From contig NZ_JAFBBO010000001.1 in the NCBI RefSeq assembly GCF_016907235.1, positions 868,001 to 932,000 of the forward strand: a DNA stretch of 64,000 nt. The letters run 5' to 3'. Made by a program: the position numbers and the translations under genes. The notes beneath the pieces are model-generated. The model had not been told where the DNA came from. It saw nothing but the letters and a program-made list of their open reading frames with translations, and did not search any database. The stretch is from Oerskovia jenensis (GTDB taxonomy: Bacteria > Actinomycetota > Actinomycetes > Actinomycetales > Cellulomonadaceae). Below, piece after piece: positions 1 through 10,337 of the stretch (positions are counted from its first letter, which is position 1; each line of letters begins with the position of its first letter).

Positions 1-431
1 TAGAGCGAGTCCTCGACCGCGACGTCGTCGTTGACGAGGATGCTCGCAGCCTGCGTGCCCTCGGCCTCGACGAGCTCGAGCGCGGTCTCGAAGTTGAGCA
101 CGTCGCCCGTGTAGTTCTTGACGATCGCGAGGACCCCCGCACCCGAGTCCGCCCCGAGGATCGCGGGCACGATCTGGTCCGGCGTCGGCGAGGTGAACAC
201 CGCGCCGGGCACGGCGGCGTCGAGCATCCCCGCGCCCACGAAGCCCGCGTGCAGGGGCTCGTGCCCCGCGCCGCCCCCGCTGACGAGCCCGACCTTGCCC
301 GGCACGGCACCGCCGACGCGCGAGACGTACAACGGCGCGCGGTGGACCTCGACCAGGTCCGCGTGAGCCAGCTCGAACCCGTCGAGCGACTCCGTCACCG
401 CGTCCTGCGGGTCGTTGAGCAGCTTCTTCAT
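1..431 (-). CDS. dhaK: Dihydroxyacetone kinase subunit DhaK (3' end cut by window)
   Basis: The first 143 residues of a DhaK-type dihydroxyacetone-binding subunit are present; the rest lies beyond the left edge. DhaK binds dihydroxyacetone covalently through a histidine so that the DhaL subunit can phosphorylate it (PEP-dependent or ATP-dependent systems). Visible marks are the start [12 protein letters not shown], the phrase [20 protein letters not shown], and the glycine-rich [13 protein letters not shown] loop, which in most family members reads GGGSGHEP. The ATG at 431 is preceded by GGAGGG seven bases upstream. Whether a DhaL or PTS-type DhaM follows cannot be seen. Family assignment is firm. 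Confidence 0.9.
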   Translation of the reverse strand, partial: MKKLLNDPQDAVTESLDGFELAHADLVEVHRAPLYVSRVGGAVPGKVGLVSGGGAGHEPLHAGFVGAGMLDAAVPGAVFTSPTPDQIVPAILGADSGAGVLAIVKNYTGDVLNFETALELVEAEGTQAASILVNDDVAVEDSL

Positions 432-611
432 GGCGCATCCCTCCGTCGGACTGCTGCGGCGCGAGGCGGCCGCGTGCACTGCTCGCGCACCGGTGCCGCG
501 TGCCCCGGTGCCCGTCCCCCCATCAAACACCCCTGCGCGGCGCACGGCACGCAGGGAGCGGGCCCGTGGCAGGAGGTGGGCCGGCCGTCGCGAGGGGCCC
601 GCCCGACGGCG

Positions 612-641
612 CAGGGCGCCCCTCGATCGGGGGGCGCCCTG
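612..641 (-). terminator. Hairpin terminator after folC
   Basis: An inverted repeat with ten-base arms (CAGGGCGCCC and GGGCGCCCTG) and a short loop lies 26 nt beyond the folC stop. There is no clear T tract, which is common for high-GC actinobacterial terminators. It separates ileS-folC from dhaK. Confidence 0.65.
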
Positions 642-666
642 TGCCGTGGTCACGCGAGAGGGGTGG

Positions 667-2115
667 TCAGCCGCGCCCGAGCAGGATCCGGACGTCGGCC
701 GCGGTGATCACGGAGCCGGTGACCAGGACCCCGGTCCCGACCCCCACCCCGACCGAGTCGTCGCGCTCGGCCAGGTCGACCGCGATCGCGAGCGCCTCGT
801 CGAGGCGCTCCGCGGTGTGGACCCGGTCCTCTCCGAAGACCTCGACCGCGATCTCGGCGAGCTCGGCCGGGTCGGCCGAGCGCTCGGCCGAGTTGCGCGT
901 CACGACGATCTCGGCGAGCACGGGCTCGAGCACCGAGAGGATCTGCTCGGAGTCCTTGTCCCCCATGATCGCGACGACCCCGATGAGGTGCTCGAACTCG
1001 AACGCCTCGTCGAGGGCGGCCACGAGCGCCTCGGCGCCCGCCGGGTTGTGCGCCGCGTCGACGATCACGGTCGGGCTCGAGCGCAGGACCTCGAGACGTC
1101 CGGGAGAGGACACGTCGCCGAACGCGGCCTCGACCACGCCGCCGTCCAGCGCGCGGCCGCCCGAGAGCAGCGCCTCGGTCGCCGAGAGCGCGAGCAGGGC
1201 GTTGTGCGCCTGGTGCTCGCCGATCATGGGCAGGAAGATCTGCGTGTACAGGCCCGCGGGCGTGCGCAGGTCGACGACCTGACCGCCGACCGCGGGCGTG
1301 CGGCCGGCGATCGCGATGTCATGGCCCTCGCGCAGGACGCGCGCGTCCTTGGCCGCGGCGGCCTCGATCACGATCGCCTCGGCCACGTCGCTCTGCTCGG
1401 CGAGCACCACGACGGCGCCCTCCTTGACGATGCCGGCCTTCTCGGTCGCGATCTCCTCGATCGTGTGGCCGAGCCAGCGCGTGTGGTCGATCGAGATGGG
1501 CGTCACGATCGCGACGTCACCGTCCACGACGTTGGTCGAGTCCCAGCTGCCGCCCATGCCGACCTCGACGATCGCGACGTCCACGGGGGCGTCGGCGAAC
1601 GCCGCGAAGGCCATGACGGTGAGCACCTCGAAGAAGCTCAGGCGGGGTCCGCCTGCCTCCTGGGACTCGCGGTCCGCCACGCCGATGTACGGCGCGACGT
1701 CCTCCCAGATCTCGACGAAGCGCGCGGGGCTCACGGGCTCCCCGTCGATCGCGATGCGCTCGGTGACCGAGGTCAGGTGCGGGCTCGTGAAGCGTCCCGT
1801 GCGCAGGCCGTGCTCGCGCACGAGCCGCTCGACCATGCGCGACGTCGACGTCTTGCCGTTGGTCCCCGTGATGTGGACCGTGCGGTACGCCTTCTGCGGG
1901 TCGCCCAGCAGCTCGAGGACCCGCTGCACGCGGTCGAGCGTCGGGTCGATGTCGTGCTCGGGGGCCCGATCCATGATGTGTGCGTACACCGTGGCCAGGT
2001 CCTCCAGGGCAGCGGCCTCCTCGGCCGTGCGCTGGTGGGACGCCCCGCCGGGGCGCTTGGCGTCCTTGTCGCCGGGCCGCTCGCCGGCACCCCGGCCCAC
2101 GCGGATGCCGCTCAT
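667..2115 (-). CDS. folC: Bifunctional dihydrofolate synthase / folylpolyglutamate synthase
   Basis: A 482-residue FolC of the Mur-ligase superfamily. It adds glutamate to dihydropteroate and then extends the polyglutamate tail of folates, using ATP, in the cytosol. The N-terminal ATPase domain carries the P-loop [10 protein letters not shown] (around residues 83-92), followed by [13 protein letters not shown], the folate-binding and omega-loop region typical of Fol[10 protein letters not shown] and VDAAHNPAG mark the later Mur-ligase motifs. The ATG overlaps the ileS stop in an ATGA junction, so translation is probably coupled and both genes are likely under the ileS T-box. The first about 30 residues are a charged, poorly conserved extension. 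Confidence 0.93.
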   Translation of the reverse strand: MSGIRVGRGAGERPGDKDAKRPGGASHQRTAEEAAALEDLATVYAHIMDRAPEHDIDPTLDRVQRVLELLGDPQKAYRTVHITGTNGKTSTSRMVERLVREHGLRTGRFTSPHLTSVTERIAIDGEPVSPARFVEIWEDVAPYIGVADRESQEAGGPRLSFFEVLTVMAFAAFADAPVDVAIVEVGMGGSWDSTNVVDGDVAIVTPISIDHTRWLGHTIEEIATEKAGIVKEGAVVVLAEQSDVAEAIVIEAAAAKDARVLREGHDIAIAGRTPAVGGQVVDLRTPAGLYTQIFLPMIGEHQAHNALLALSATEALLSGGRALDGGVVEAAFGDVSSPGRLEVLRSSPTVIVDAAHNPAGAEALVAALDEAFEFEHLIGVVAIMGDKDSEQILSVLEPVLAEIVVTRNSAERSADPAELAEIAVEVFGEDRVHTAERLDEALAIAVDLAERDDSVGVGVGTGVLVTGSVITAADVRILLGRG

Positions 2116-5100
2116 CGTGCTGCTCCCGTCGTCTCGGTCGTGCCGGCAGCGGCCTTCGCGACGAGCACGCTGCGCTCGTCGGTGGGCGACAGGTCGACCG
2201 TGACGCTCACGGCGAGGGTCTCGCCCGCGATGAGCTCGCGGTGGTCCTCGACCGCGCCCTGCCAGGGCCCGGGCACCGAGAGCGACAGGTCGATCCGGTC
2301 GGAGACCTCGAGGCCGGCGGCCTTGCGGGCGTCCTGGACCTCGCGCACGATGTCGCGCGCGTAGCCCTCGGCCAGCAGCGCGTCGTCGAGCTCGAGGTCG
2401 AGGACCACGAACCCGCCCGCGGGCAGCACGGCAGCGGCGATCGAGGGCGCTGTCGGGTCGACCACGTCCTGGCCCTGGTCGGCGAGCACCACGGTCGTGA
2501 GCTCGTACTCCGAGCCGAGCAGCGGCACGCCGCCGTCGGGCGTCTGCACGACGACGAACCCGTCGTCGCCCACGCGCCACGCCCCGGCCTTGGCGGCCTT
2601 GATGACGGCCTGGACCCCACGGCCCAGACGCGGCCCGGCGGCCCGCGCGTTGACCGTGAGCTTCTGCGAGACGCCGAACTCGTCGGCCGCGCCGGACTCC
2701 AGGTCGAGGAAGCGCACGGCCTTGACGTTGAGCTCGCGGGCGAGCAGGTCGGCGTAGGGCTCGAGCGCGGCCGGGTCCTCGGTCACGACCGTCAGCGTGC
2801 TCAGCGGCTGACGCACGCGCAGCGAGTGCGCCTTGCGCAGACCCAGCGAGAGCGAGGCGACCGAACGGACCAGGTCCATCGACTCGACGAGCGCGGCATC
2901 CGCGACCAGGACGCCCGCGAGCGAGTCGGGCACCCCGACCACGACGCTCGGCCAGTCGGTCAGGTGCACGCTGCGCCCGCCCGTGAGCCCGCGCCAGACC
3001 TCCTCGGCGAGCAGGGGCGCGAGCGGCGCCATGACGCGCGTGAGGACCTCGAGGGCCGTCCACAACGTGTCGAACGCGTCCGCGTCCTCGTCCCAGAAGC
3101 GGTCACGCTGCGTCCGGACGTACCAGTTGGTCAGCAGGTCGAGGTGCTCACGGACCGTCTCGCACGCGCCGGCGATGTCGTACGCGTCGAGCTGGACCGT
3201 CACGGTCTCGACCAGGTCGTGCGTGCGGGCCAGCAGGTAGCGGTCGAGGGGCGGGAGGTCCGCGACGCGCTCGGGGGCCACCCGCTGCGCGGTGTACCCC
3301 GCGCCGCCGTTCGCGTTGTTCGAGTAGAGCGTGAAGAAGTAGTAGGTGCTCCACAGCGGCAGCAGCACCTGGCGCACCGAGTCGCGGATGCCCTCCTCGG
3401 TCACGATGAGGTTCCCGCCGCGCAGGATGGGCGAGCTCATGAGGAACCAGCGCATCGCGTCGGAGCCGTCGCGGTCCAGGACCTCGGACACGTCGGGGTA
3501 GTTGCGCAGCGACTTGCTCATCTTGCGCCCGTCGGAGCCGAGCACGATCCCGTGCGAGACGGCCGAGCGGAACGCCGGGCGGTCGAACAGTGCCGTCGCG
3601 AGGACGTGCAGCGTGTAGAACCAGCCGCGGGTCTGGCCGATGTACTCGACGATGAAGTCGCCCGGGTAGTGGTGCTCGAACCAGTCGGCGTTCTCGAACG
3701 GGTAGTGCACCTGCGCGAACGGCATCGAGCCCGAGTCGAACCACACGTCCAGGACGTCGGGGATGCGGCGCATGACGGACTTCCCGGTGGGGTCGTCCGG
3801 GTTGGGGCGCGTCAGGTCGTCGATGAAGGGGCGGTGCAGGTCGGTGACGGGCACGCCGAAGTCCGCCTCGAGCTCGGCGATCGAGCCGTAGACGTCGATG
3901 CGCGGGTAGTTCGCGTCGTCCGAGACCCACACGGGGATGGGCGTGCCCCAGTAGCGGTTGCGCGAGATCGACCAGTCGCGTGCGCCGGCGAGCCACTTGC
4001 CGAACTGGCCGTCGCGGATGTGCTCGGGCGTCCAGGTGATGTCCTGGTTGAGCTCGACCATGCGGTCGCGGAACTCGGTCACGCGCACGAACCAGCTCGA
4101 GACCGCCTTGTAGATCAGGGGGTTCCGGCAGCGCCAGCAGTGCGGGTAGGAGTGCTGGTAGGTCTCGTGGCGCAGCACCACGGCACGCGAGGCCGCGTCG
4201 ACGCGTGCGAGCGGGCCGGTGCCCTCCTTGAGGTCCTTGATGACCTTGGGGTTGGCGTCGAAGACCTGCTCGCCCGCGTAGTCGGGGACCGCGTTGGTGA
4301 AGCGTCCGCGGGCGTCGACGGGCACGACGGGCACGATGCCCGCGGCGTCGCACACGGCCATGTCGTCCTCACCGAAGGCCGGAGCCAGGTGGACGACACC
4401 CGTGCCGTCCTCGGTCGTGACGAAGTCGGCCACGAGCACCTGGTGCGCGTTCGGCCAGCCCTCGGCCGACCGGTCCGTGAAGTAGTCGAAGGCCGGGGTG
4501 TAGCGCAGGCCCGCGAGGTCGGCGCCCTTGACGGTCGCCAGGACCTCGGCGTCCTCCCCGAGCTCCTTGGCGTAGGCGCCCAGGCGGGCGGCCGCGAGCA
4601 CGACCTTGTCCCCCGCCACCGCGGAGTCGGCACCCGGGCGCACCACGACGTAGTCGACGTCCGGCCCGACGGCGACCGCCAGGTTCGAGGGCAGCGTCCA
4701 GGGGGTCGTGGTCCACACGAGGACGAGCGCGCCGGCGGCGGGAGCGGCGGCGCCGTCCACGGCGTCGCCCGAGAGGCGGAACCCGACCGTGAGGGCCGGG
4801 TCCTGGCGCGACTGGTACACGTCGTCGTCCATGCGCAGCTCGTGGTTCGACAGCGGCGTCTCGTCACGCCAGCAGTACGGCAGCACGCGGTAGCCCTCGT
4901 ACGCGAGACCCTTGTCGTACAGACGCTTGAACGCCCAGATGACCGACTCCATGAACGTGATGTCGAGCGTCTTGTAGTCGTTCTCGAAGTCGACCCAGCG
5001 CGCCTGGCGCGTCACGTAGTCCTTCCACTCGTCCGTGTACTTGAGCACGGACTCGCGGCACGCCTCGTTGAACGCGGCGATGCCCATGGCCTCGATCTGC

Positions 5101-5474
5101 GACTTGTCGGTGATGCCCAGCACGCGCTCGGCCTCGAGCTCGGCGGGCAGGCCGTGCGTGTCCCAGCCGAAGCGGCGCTCGACGCGCTTGCCCCGCATGG
5201 TCATGTAGCGCGGCACCACGTCCTTGGCGTAGCCCGTCAGGAGGTGGCCGTAGTGCGGCAGACCGTTCGCGAACGGGGGACCGTCGTAGAAGACGAACTC
5301 GTTGTCGCCGTCCTGGCCCGCCTCGCGGCGCTCGACCGACGCGATGAACGTGTCGTCCTTCGACCAGTACGAGAGCACGCCGCGCTCGAGCGCGGGCAGG
5401 TTCGGGCTGGCGGGGATCTGGTGGCCCTGACCGTCAGGGGCGGTGTCGTCGGTGCGGTGCAGAGGGTAGGCCAT
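2112..5474 (-). CDS. ileS: Isoleucyl-tRNA synthetase (type 2)
   Basis: A 1120-residue class I aminoacyl-tRNA synthetase that charges tRNA-Ile. The first catalytic signature reads HYGH (residues 74-77) within [20 protein letters not shown], and KMSKS is at 651-655. The HYGH form and the length fit the eukaryote-like type 2 IleRS found in many actinobacteria, a type associated with lower mupirocin sensitivity (family knowledge; not testable here). An editing domain, anticodon-binding domain and long C-terminal region follow. The ATG is followed downstream by folC with a 4-base overlap. Upstream is a T-box with an AUC specifier, so expression should follow tRNA-Ile charging. Confidence 0.96.
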   Translation of the reverse strand: MAYPLHRTDDTAPDGQGHQIPASPNLPALERGVLSYWSKDDTFIASVERREAGQDGDNEFVFYDGPPFANGLPHYGHLLTGYAKDVVPRYMTMRGKRVERRFGWDTHGLPAELEAERVLGITDKSQIEAMGIAAFNEACRESVLKYTDEWKDYVTRQARWVDFENDYKTLDITFMESVIWAFKRLYDKGLAYEGYRVLPYCWRDETPLSNHELRMDDDVYQSRQDPALTVGFRLSGDAVDGAAAPAAGALVLVWTTTPWTLPSNLAVAVGPDVDYVVVRPGADSAVAGDKVVLAAARLGAYAKELGEDAEVLATVKGADLAGLRYTPAFDYFTDRSAEGWPNAHQVLVADFVTTEDGTGVVHLAPAFGEDDMAVCDAAGIVPVVPVDARGRFTNAVPDYAGEQVFDANPKVIKDLKEGTGPLARVDAASRAVVLRHETYQHSYPHCWRCRNPLIYKAVSSWFVRVTEFRDRMVELNQDITWTPEHIRDGQFGKWLAGARDWSISRNRYWGTPIPVWVSDDANYPRIDVYGSIAELEADFGVPVTDLHRPFIDDLTRPNPDDPTGKSVMRRIPDVLDVWFDSGSMPFAQVHYPFENADWFEHHYPGDFIVEYIGQTRGWFYTLHVLATALFDRPAFRSAVSHGIVLGSDGRKMSKSLRNYPDVSEVLDRDGSDAMRWFLMSSPILRGGNLIVTEEGIRDSVRQVLLPLWSTYYFFTLYSNNANGGAGYTAQRVAPERVADLPPLDRYLLARTHDLVETVTVQLDAYDIAGACETVREHLDLLTNWYVRTQRDRFWDEDADAFDTLWTALEVLTRVMAPLAPLLAEEVWRGLTGGRSVHLTDWPSVVVGVPDSLAGVLVADAALVESMDLVRSVASLSLGLRKAHSLRVRQPLSTLTVVTEDPAALEPYADLLARELNVKAVRFLDLESGAADEFGVSQKLTVNARAAGPRLGRGVQAVIKAAKAGAWRVGDDGFVVVQTPDGGVPLLGSEYELTTVVLADQGQDVVDPTAPSIAAAVLPAGGFVVLDLELDDALLAEGYARDIVREVQDARKAAGLEVSDRIDLSLSVPGPWQGAVEDHRELIAGETLAVSVTVDLSPTDERSVLVAKAAAGTTETTGAAR

Positions 5475-5731
5475 GGCTCAGTGGCTCCATCGTGAGTGGC
5501 AGGCGGTGGTCCGGGACGTGCTCGTGCGAGGACGACCACCCTTCCCTGGTTCCCGAGGGAGAAGGCGAGCCGCGGTACCACCCCGCTTGCCGTCGTCGGG
5601 CGCCGTGGGCACCCGAGCGGCGACCGCTCGACACGGCTGTGACGGGCCTACCCGTCCGGTTCTACTGGGGCCCCGCGCTGCGGGACCTGTTCTTCCGGAG
5701 GCTCGCCGGTGATGGCCGGGTCGATGCCTGT
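5475..5731 (-). promoter_or_regulatory. T-box riboswitch (tRNA-Ile sensing) in the ileS leader
   Basis: Read on the minus strand, the leader starts GGCATCGACCCGGCCATCAC; the specifier triplet ATC (Ile) is at 5711-5713, next to GGCGAGC and GGAAGAAC, which resemble the short Stem I of actinobacterial ileS T-boxes. The conserved T-box TGGTACCGCG is at 5571-5580; its TGGT would pair with the ACCA end of uncharged tRNA (discriminator A). There is no terminator hairpin with a U tract before ileS. The leader ends in GATGGAG ahead of the ATG, so control is more likely through ribosome-site sequestration (class II, translational), as known for actinobacterial ileS T-boxes. Confidence 0.92.
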
Positions 5732-5737
5732 GGCCCC

Positions 5738-5743
5738 ATGATA
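5738..5743 (-). promoter_or_regulatory. Candidate -10 box for ileS
   Basis: TATCAT stands about seven bases ahead of the first structured base of the T-box leader. No convincing -35 is visible. The position fits transcription starting at the T-box 5' end. Confidence 0.4.
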
Positions 5744-5792
5744 ACGCGCCGCTCCCGCGTGCGCGCCGAGGCCGGTCGGCCCACGGACGGGC

Positions 5793-5822
5793 GGGTCCCG
5801 GCGTCGCGCGGCGCCGGGACCC
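5793..5822 (-). terminator. Hairpin terminator after the GH3 gene
   Basis: Perfect 11-base arms (GGGTCCCGGCG / CGCCGGGACCC) with an 8-base loop start 20 nt past the glucosidase stop. It closes the MFS-PAP2-GH3 operon just before the ileS promoter. Confidence 0.7.
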
Positions 5823-5841
5823 ACCCCTCGTCAGGCCGGGC

Positions 5842-8115
5842 TCAGGCGCTCGTGCCGTTCGCCGTCGCCAGGAGCTGGTCGACCTGCTCGGGGCCGAAGG
5901 CGTCCCCCGCGATCATGCCGATGCGCCCGATCGGGAACGACCCCATCATCTTGGCCATGTCGACGCCCTCGGGCATGATCGACGCCGCGCCCTCCATGGC
6001 CGAGGCCATCTGCGCCATGGCCGCCTGCACGACCGGCCCCGCGACCGGGTGCGCGAACACCTCGGCGAGCGAGGACTCGCGCGTGAGCGGCATGACGAGC
6101 GGGTCGCCCTCGACCTCGACGGTCGTGGACGAGCGCACGTCACGCGACGACGCGGCCACGTCCACCGTGTACCCGCCGCCCTCGACGACCCAGCGGTCGG
6201 CGCGGACGTGCCAGTACGCGAGGTCCGCCCGACGGACCGTGAGGACGACCTCGCGGCTCTCACCCGGCTCGAGCGCGACGAGCGCGAACGCCTTGAGCTC
6301 TCGCTCGGGGCGCTGCACGGCCGTCGAGGCCAGCCCCGTGTAGACCTGCACGACCTCGCGGCCCGCCCGCTCCCCCGTGTTCGTGACCGTGACGCGCACC
6401 TCGAGGTCACCGTCCGCGCCCACGGTCGCCGCGGCGTCCCCGTACGCGAACGTCGTGTAGGACAGGCCGTGCCCGAACGGGAAGGTCACGTCGATCTTGC
6501 GCGCGTCGTACCACCGGTAGCCGACGAACAGACCCTCGCCGTAGCGGACGTGACCGTCCTCGCCGGGGAAGTTGAGGAAGGCCGGGCTGTCCTCCAGGCG
6601 TACCGGGATCGTCTCGGTGAGCTTGGCCGACGGGTTCACGTCGCCGTAGAGCACGTCGGCGATCGCGCCGCCGCCGGCCTGGCCGAGCAGCCAGCCCTCG
6701 AGGATCGCCGAGACGTCGTCCGCGAACGGGAGCGCGACGACGCTGCCGTTGGACAGGACGACCACGGTGTCGGGGTTGACCTCGAGCACGGCGTCGAGGA
6801 GCTCGAGCTGCACGGCAGGCAGGTCGATGTGCTCGCGGTCGTAGCCCTCGGACTCGGCGGCGGCCGGCAGACCGAGGAAGACCACGGCGACGTCGTGCTC
6901 CGCCGCGAGGGCGACGGCCTCGGCCCGCAGCGCGGCCGCGTCCCCCGAGCCGTCGAGCGTGAAGCCCTGCGCCCGGGAGACGAGGTCCTCCCCGGCCTTG
7001 CCCACGATCTCGTGCGCGACCGAGTCGATCCGGGTCGGGTTGATCATCGAGGACCCGGCCCCCTGGTACCGGGGCTGGTCGACGAAGGCCCCGATGAGGG
7101 CCACCGAGCGCTCCGACCGGAGCGGGAGCAGCCCGCCGTCGTTCTTCAGGAGCACGATCGACCGGCCGGCCACCTCGCGCGCGAGGGCGTGGTGCGCGTC
7201 GACGTCGAGGGGACCGGCGACGCGCGGCGTGCCCTGCCAGCGCGTCGCGAGGCGAGCGACCCGCGCGGCCGAGGCGTCCACGACGCTCTCGGCGAGCGCG
7301 CCGTCGCGCACCGCGGCCACGATCTGCGCGTCGGTCACGCCGCCCGAGGACGGCATCTCCAGGTCCAGGCCCGCCGCGAGCGCCGAGACCCGGTCGTTGA
7401 CCGCGCCCCAGTCCGAGACGACGAGCCCCTCGAAGCCCCACTCCTCGCGCAGCACGCGGGTGAGCAGGAACGGGTCCTCGGACGCGAAGACGCCGTTGAC
7501 CCGGTTGTAGGAGCACATCACGGTGTACGGCTGGGCGTCCTCGACGACCCGCTGGAAGCCGCGCAGGTAGATCTCGCGCAGGGGGCGCGGGTCGACGTCG
7601 CTCGAGGCCCGCATCCGGTCGTGCTCCTGGTTGTTGGCCGCGAAGTGCTTGAGCGACGTCCCGACGCCCGTCGACTGCGTGCCACGCACCAGCGCGGCCG
7701 CCATGGTCCCGGACACGATCGGGTCCTCCGAGAAGTACTCGAAGTTGCGGCCGCACAGCGGCGAGCGCTTGATGTTCACGCCCGGGCCGAGGATGACGGC
7801 GACGTCCTCGATCGAGGACTCGACACCCAGGGCCTGACCCACGCGGCGCGCAAGGTCGGTGTCCCACGACGAACCGAGTCCGACGGCCGGGGGGAAGCAG
7901 GTCGCCGGGACGCTGTCGCCGATGCCGAGGTGGTCGGCACTGCCACGCTGCTTGCGCAGACCGTGCGGGCCGTCGGTGAGCATCACGGCGGGGATGCCGG
8001 CGCGCTCGACCCCCTTGGTCCACCAGAAGCTCGCACCGCTGGTCAGCGACGCCTTCTCCTCGAGCGTCAGGTCGGCGACGGTGGTCGCGCCGTCCTCGAT
8101 GGTGGTGTCGGTCAT
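5842..8115 (-). CDS. Glycoside hydrolase family 3 beta-glucosidase
   Basis: A 757-residue GH3 enzyme without a signal peptide, so probably cytosolic. GH3 enzymes remove non-reducing-end glucose or related sugars with retention. The N-terminal TIM barrel shows KHFAANNQE (156-164) and the nucleophile loop VVSDWGAVND, with Asp235 as the predicted nucleophile. The alpha/beta sandwich follows, then a fibronectin III-like domain and a C-terminal tail of about 70 residues after position 685. The start has GAAGGAC five bases upstream. It is last in an operon with an MFS transporter and a PAP2 phosphatase, controlled by the divergent TetR gene. The substrate is unknown; the nearby esterase suggests acylated or phenolic plant glycosides (inference). 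Confidence 0.92.
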   Translation of the reverse strand: MTDTTIEDGATTVADLTLEEKASLTSGASFWWTKGVERAGIPAVMLTDGPHGLRKQRGSADHLGIGDSVPATCFPPAVGLGSSWDTDLARRVGQALGVESSIEDVAVILGPGVNIKRSPLCGRNFEYFSEDPIVSGTMAAALVRGTQSTGVGTSLKHFAANNQEHDRMRASSDVDPRPLREIYLRGFQRVVEDAQPYTVMCSYNRVNGVFASEDPFLLTRVLREEWGFEGLVVSDWGAVNDRVSALAAGLDLEMPSSGGVTDAQIVAAVRDGALAESVVDASAARVARLATRWQGTPRVAGPLDVDAHHALAREVAGRSIVLLKNDGGLLPLRSERSVALIGAFVDQPRYQGAGSSMINPTRIDSVAHEIVGKAGEDLVSRAQGFTLDGSGDAAALRAEAVALAAEHDVAVVFLGLPAAAESEGYDREHIDLPAVQLELLDAVLEVNPDTVVVLSNGSVVALPFADDVSAILEGWLLGQAGGGAIADVLYGDVNPSAKLTETIPVRLEDSPAFLNFPGEDGHVRYGEGLFVGYRWYDARKIDVTFPFGHGLSYTTFAYGDAAATVGADGDLEVRVTVTNTGERAGREVVQVYTGLASTAVQRPERELKAFALVALEPGESREVVLTVRRADLAYWHVRADRWVVEGGGYTVDVAASSRDVRSSTTVEVEGDPLVMPLTRESSLAEVFAHPVAGPVVQAAMAQMASAMEGAASIMPEGVDMAKMMGSFPIGRIGMIAGDAFGPEQVDQLLATANGTSA

Positions 8116-8142
8116 GTCCTGTCCTTCTCTCTCGTTCGTCGT

Positions 8143-8910
8143 TCAGGCTGGGGAGGTCTGGTGGCGGGCGCCGAGGTGGCAGAACCACACGGGCCGCCCG
8201 TGGTCACGCTGGAGCAGGGGCCAGAACGCCCACCACACGAGGAGCGCCCCGGCGATTCCCGCGACGAGCCCGAAGACCGTGTCGGAGAGCCAGTGCGCGT
8301 TGATGAGGGTGCGCTGCCACACCATGCCCAGCAGCACCAGCCCACCGACGCACCACCAGAGCGTCCGGGCGGTGCGGCGTGCTGCCGGGATCAGGGCCGC
8401 AATGCCGACGACGAGCGCGCCCGCCATGACGGCGTGCCCCGAGGGGAACGAGCCGTGGTCGACCCGGAAGAGCGGTCCGAACAGGCCGAGCGTCTCGTCC
8501 ACGGCGGGACGCGGACGGTCGACCAGGTTCTTCATGCCCTGCGAGAGCAACCCCGGTCCGACCAGGGTCACCGTGAGGAAGAAGAGCGCCGAGCGCCAGC
8601 GGCCGACGAACGCGAGGACCCCGGGAATCAGGACCATGCCCACGAGCGCCCCGGGCCCCTCGCCGAGGTGCTGGAAGAACATGGGGAGCGCCGACGGGTA
8701 CAGGTCGCTGTCGGGCCCGACCCCGACGAGCCCGCGCCACCAGTCGTCGAGCGGCTGCGTGAGGGGCGCCGCGGAGTCCTGCGCGACGAGCAGGCCCATG
8801 AGCGCGAAGACCGAGACGAGCCCCACGGACCACCACAGCATCGCCCTCGGGCGCTCGGGTCGGGGCGCCCGGACGTCCGTCTGCTGCGGCTGTGCGACCT
8901 CGGCCGTCAT
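8143..8910 (-). CDS. PAP2-family membrane phosphatase
   Basis: A 255-residue protein with about six membrane segments and the three lipid-phosphatase motifs: KNLVDRPRP (127-135), PSGHA (156-160) and a motif ending NAHWLSD (to 210). PAP2 enzymes dephosphorylate phosphatidate, undecaprenyl diphosphate or similar lipids, with active sites on the outer membrane face. Its start codon shares one base with the stop of the upstream MFS gene (TGATG), and the GH3 gene follows after 27 nt, so it is a true operon member. Why a lipid phosphatase sits between a sugar-type transporter and a glucosidase is unclear; processing of a prenyl- or phospho-linked substrate is one idea. Confidence 0.88.
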   Translation of the reverse strand: MTAEVAQPQQTDVRAPRPERPRAMLWWSVGLVSVFALMGLLVAQDSAAPLTQPLDDWWRGLVGVGPDSDLYPSALPMFFQHLGEGPGALVGMVLIPGVLAFVGRWRSALFFLTVTLVGPGLLSQGMKNLVDRPRPAVDETLGLFGPLFRVDHGSFPSGHAVMAGALVVGIAALIPAARRTARTLWWCVGGLVLLGMVWQRTLINAHWLSDTVFGLVAGIAGALLVWWAFWPLLQRDHGRPVWFCHLGARHQTSPA

Positions 8911-10238
8911 CACCGCACCGCCTTGATGGGCCAGACCGCGCAGGCACCGAGGATGCTCAGGACGATCCCCACCGGGAACAGCGCGATGTAGCCCCCGAAG
9001 CTCAGGATGATCAGGCCCGCGAACGCGGGGGCGAGCGTCTGCGGCAGGGTCGCGGCGATGTTGACGACACCGAGGTCCTTCGCGAACGACTTCGCGGACG
9101 GCAGCACCTCGCTCATGAGCGCCGTGTCGACGGCCTGGAACATCCCGAAGCCGAGGCCCGAGACGAACGTGAAGATCGCCCAGCCCGCGAAGCTCGGCAG
9201 GGCCATCGGGATCAGGAGGGCCAGCCCGACGAGGGCCGAGGACAGGAACACGAAGACCTTCCGGCGCTGGAACCGGTCGGAGAGCGGCCCCGAGACGAGC
9301 GTCGCGAGCAGTACTCCCGCGAGGCTGATGAGGCTGAACAGCGGCACCGCGGCGACCGCCCCGGCCTGACCGAGACCGATGTAGTCCTGGAGGATGAAGA
9401 GCTGGTACCCGGTCACGGCGAAGTACCCGGTGTAGAGCAGCAGGCGCCCGGTGAAGGCCCAGAAGAAGTCGGGGTGCTTGCGGGGGCTGACCCAGAAGGT
9501 GCGCAGGAACTCGCCCACGCTGAACGGCTCCTTGACCAGGTCCTTGCTGGAGTGGTCCGGGTTGAAGACGACGAACAGCGTCAGCACGAGGAGCGTGAAG
9601 CCCCCGAACACGAGGTAGCCGAGCTGGATCGAGCTCGCGAACTGCGCCCCGACGACCGATCCACCGAGCGCACCGAGCATGAGCCCGAGCCCGGACAGCG
9701 CGGCGAACGTTCCGCGCAGGGCGCGCGGGACGCGGTCCGGCATGATCGCGCTGAGCGGTCCCTGCGCGAAGTTGTAGGCGACCTGGACGATCACCCAGCC
9801 GATGACGATGCCCACGAGGCTGTTCGCGAAGCCCATGGCCAGCAGGCCCAGCCCGCCGACGAGGGCGCCCAGCACGAGCCACGGCGCGCGACGGCCGAAC
9901 CGGCTGCGCGTGCGGTCCGAGATCTGGCCCGCGATCGGCTGGGCGAGCAGCGCGGCCAGGGCGCCGAACGTGCCGACGACGGCCAGGTTGCCGACCTTGT
10001 CGGCCTCACCGAGCGTCTGCACCTGGAGGGGCATCAGCAGTCCCCCGACGGCTCCCCAGATCATGAAGACCGAGAAGTTGGCGGGGACGATCCAGCCGAG
10101 CAGGCGCTTGGGGGTGCCGGTGACGAGCGGGGGCGGGTCGTCCTGGCCGGACGCCTCCTCGATGAAGTCCTCGGCGTCGGCGAAGACGTCGGTCGGTGGT
10201 GCCGGTGCTGGGGCTACGGAATCTGACGGCTGTGTCAT
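8910..10238 (-). CDS. MFS transporter, SLC45/sucrose-symporter-like
   Basis: A 442-residue major facilitator with about 12 membrane segments. The loop GQISDRTRSRFGRRAP after segment 2 is the MFS signature in the form typical of the SLC45/glycoside-proton symporter branch. The ATG at 10238 is chosen because GAAGGA lies seven bases upstream; an earlier in-frame ATG would overlap the promoter. It is the first gene of the MFS-PAP2-GH3 operon and probably imports the glycoside cleaved by the GH3 enzyme (inference from context). Expression starts from a near-consensus promoter that overlaps the divergent tetR promoter. Confidence 0.88.
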   Translation of the reverse strand: MTQPSDSVAPAPAPPTDVFADAEDFIEEASGQDDPPPLVTGTPKRLLGWIVPANFSVFMIWGAVGGLLMPLQVQTLGEADKVGNLAVVGTFGALAALLAQPIAGQISDRTRSRFGRRAPWLVLGALVGGLGLLAMGFANSLVGIVIGWVIVQVAYNFAQGPLSAIMPDRVPRALRGTFAALSGLGLMLGALGGSVVGAQFASSIQLGYLVFGGFTLLVLTLFVVFNPDHSSKDLVKEPFSVGEFLRTFWVSPRKHPDFFWAFTGRLLLYTGYFAVTGYQLFILQDYIGLGQAGAVAAVPLFSLISLAGVLLATLVSGPLSDRFQRRKVFVFLSSALVGLALLIPMALPSFAGWAIFTFVSGLGFGMFQAVDTALMSEVLPSAKSFAKDLGVVNIAATLPQTLAPAFAGLIILSFGGYIALFPVGIVLSILGACAVWPIKAVR

Positions 10239-10284
10239 GGCGGATCCTTCGTCGGACAGGCGCTCATCCTTGAGCGTCGCCAAA

Positions 10285-10313
10285 ACAGTATGGCACTCGG
10301 TATTGAAGTGCAA
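10285..10313 (-). promoter_or_regulatory. Promoter of the MFS-PAP2-GH3 operon
   Basis: TTGCAC (10308-10313), a 17-base spacer and TACTGT (10285-10290) on the minus strand form a good vegetative promoter. The spacer contains the inverted repeat described separately. Confidence 0.75.
10293..10311. promoter_or_regulatory. Candidate operator for the divergent TetR regulator
   Basis: GCACT, nine bases, AGTGC. This inverted repeat lies between -35 and -10 of the leftward promoter and covers the -35 region of the rightward one. A repressor here would block both directions at once, as is usual for TetR regulators and divergent targets. Confidence 0.55.
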
Positions 10314-10331
10314 GGGTCTCCGGTCTAGGGT
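10303..10331 (+). promoter_or_regulatory. Promoter of tetR (leaderless)
   Basis: TTGAAG (10303-10308), 17 bases, TAGGGT (10326-10331); the ATG follows six bases later, so the mRNA should begin at or near its start codon. Confidence 0.7.
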
Positions 10332-10337
10332 CGACGC

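Noticed and set aside
415-5495. Very long open frames on the plus strand opposite folC and ileS (and similar ones opposite GH3, valS, tig and M13)
   Set aside because: They mirror real genes in another frame, are Arg/Ala/Gly/His-rich without any recognisable motif, and arise from G/C-rich third positions.
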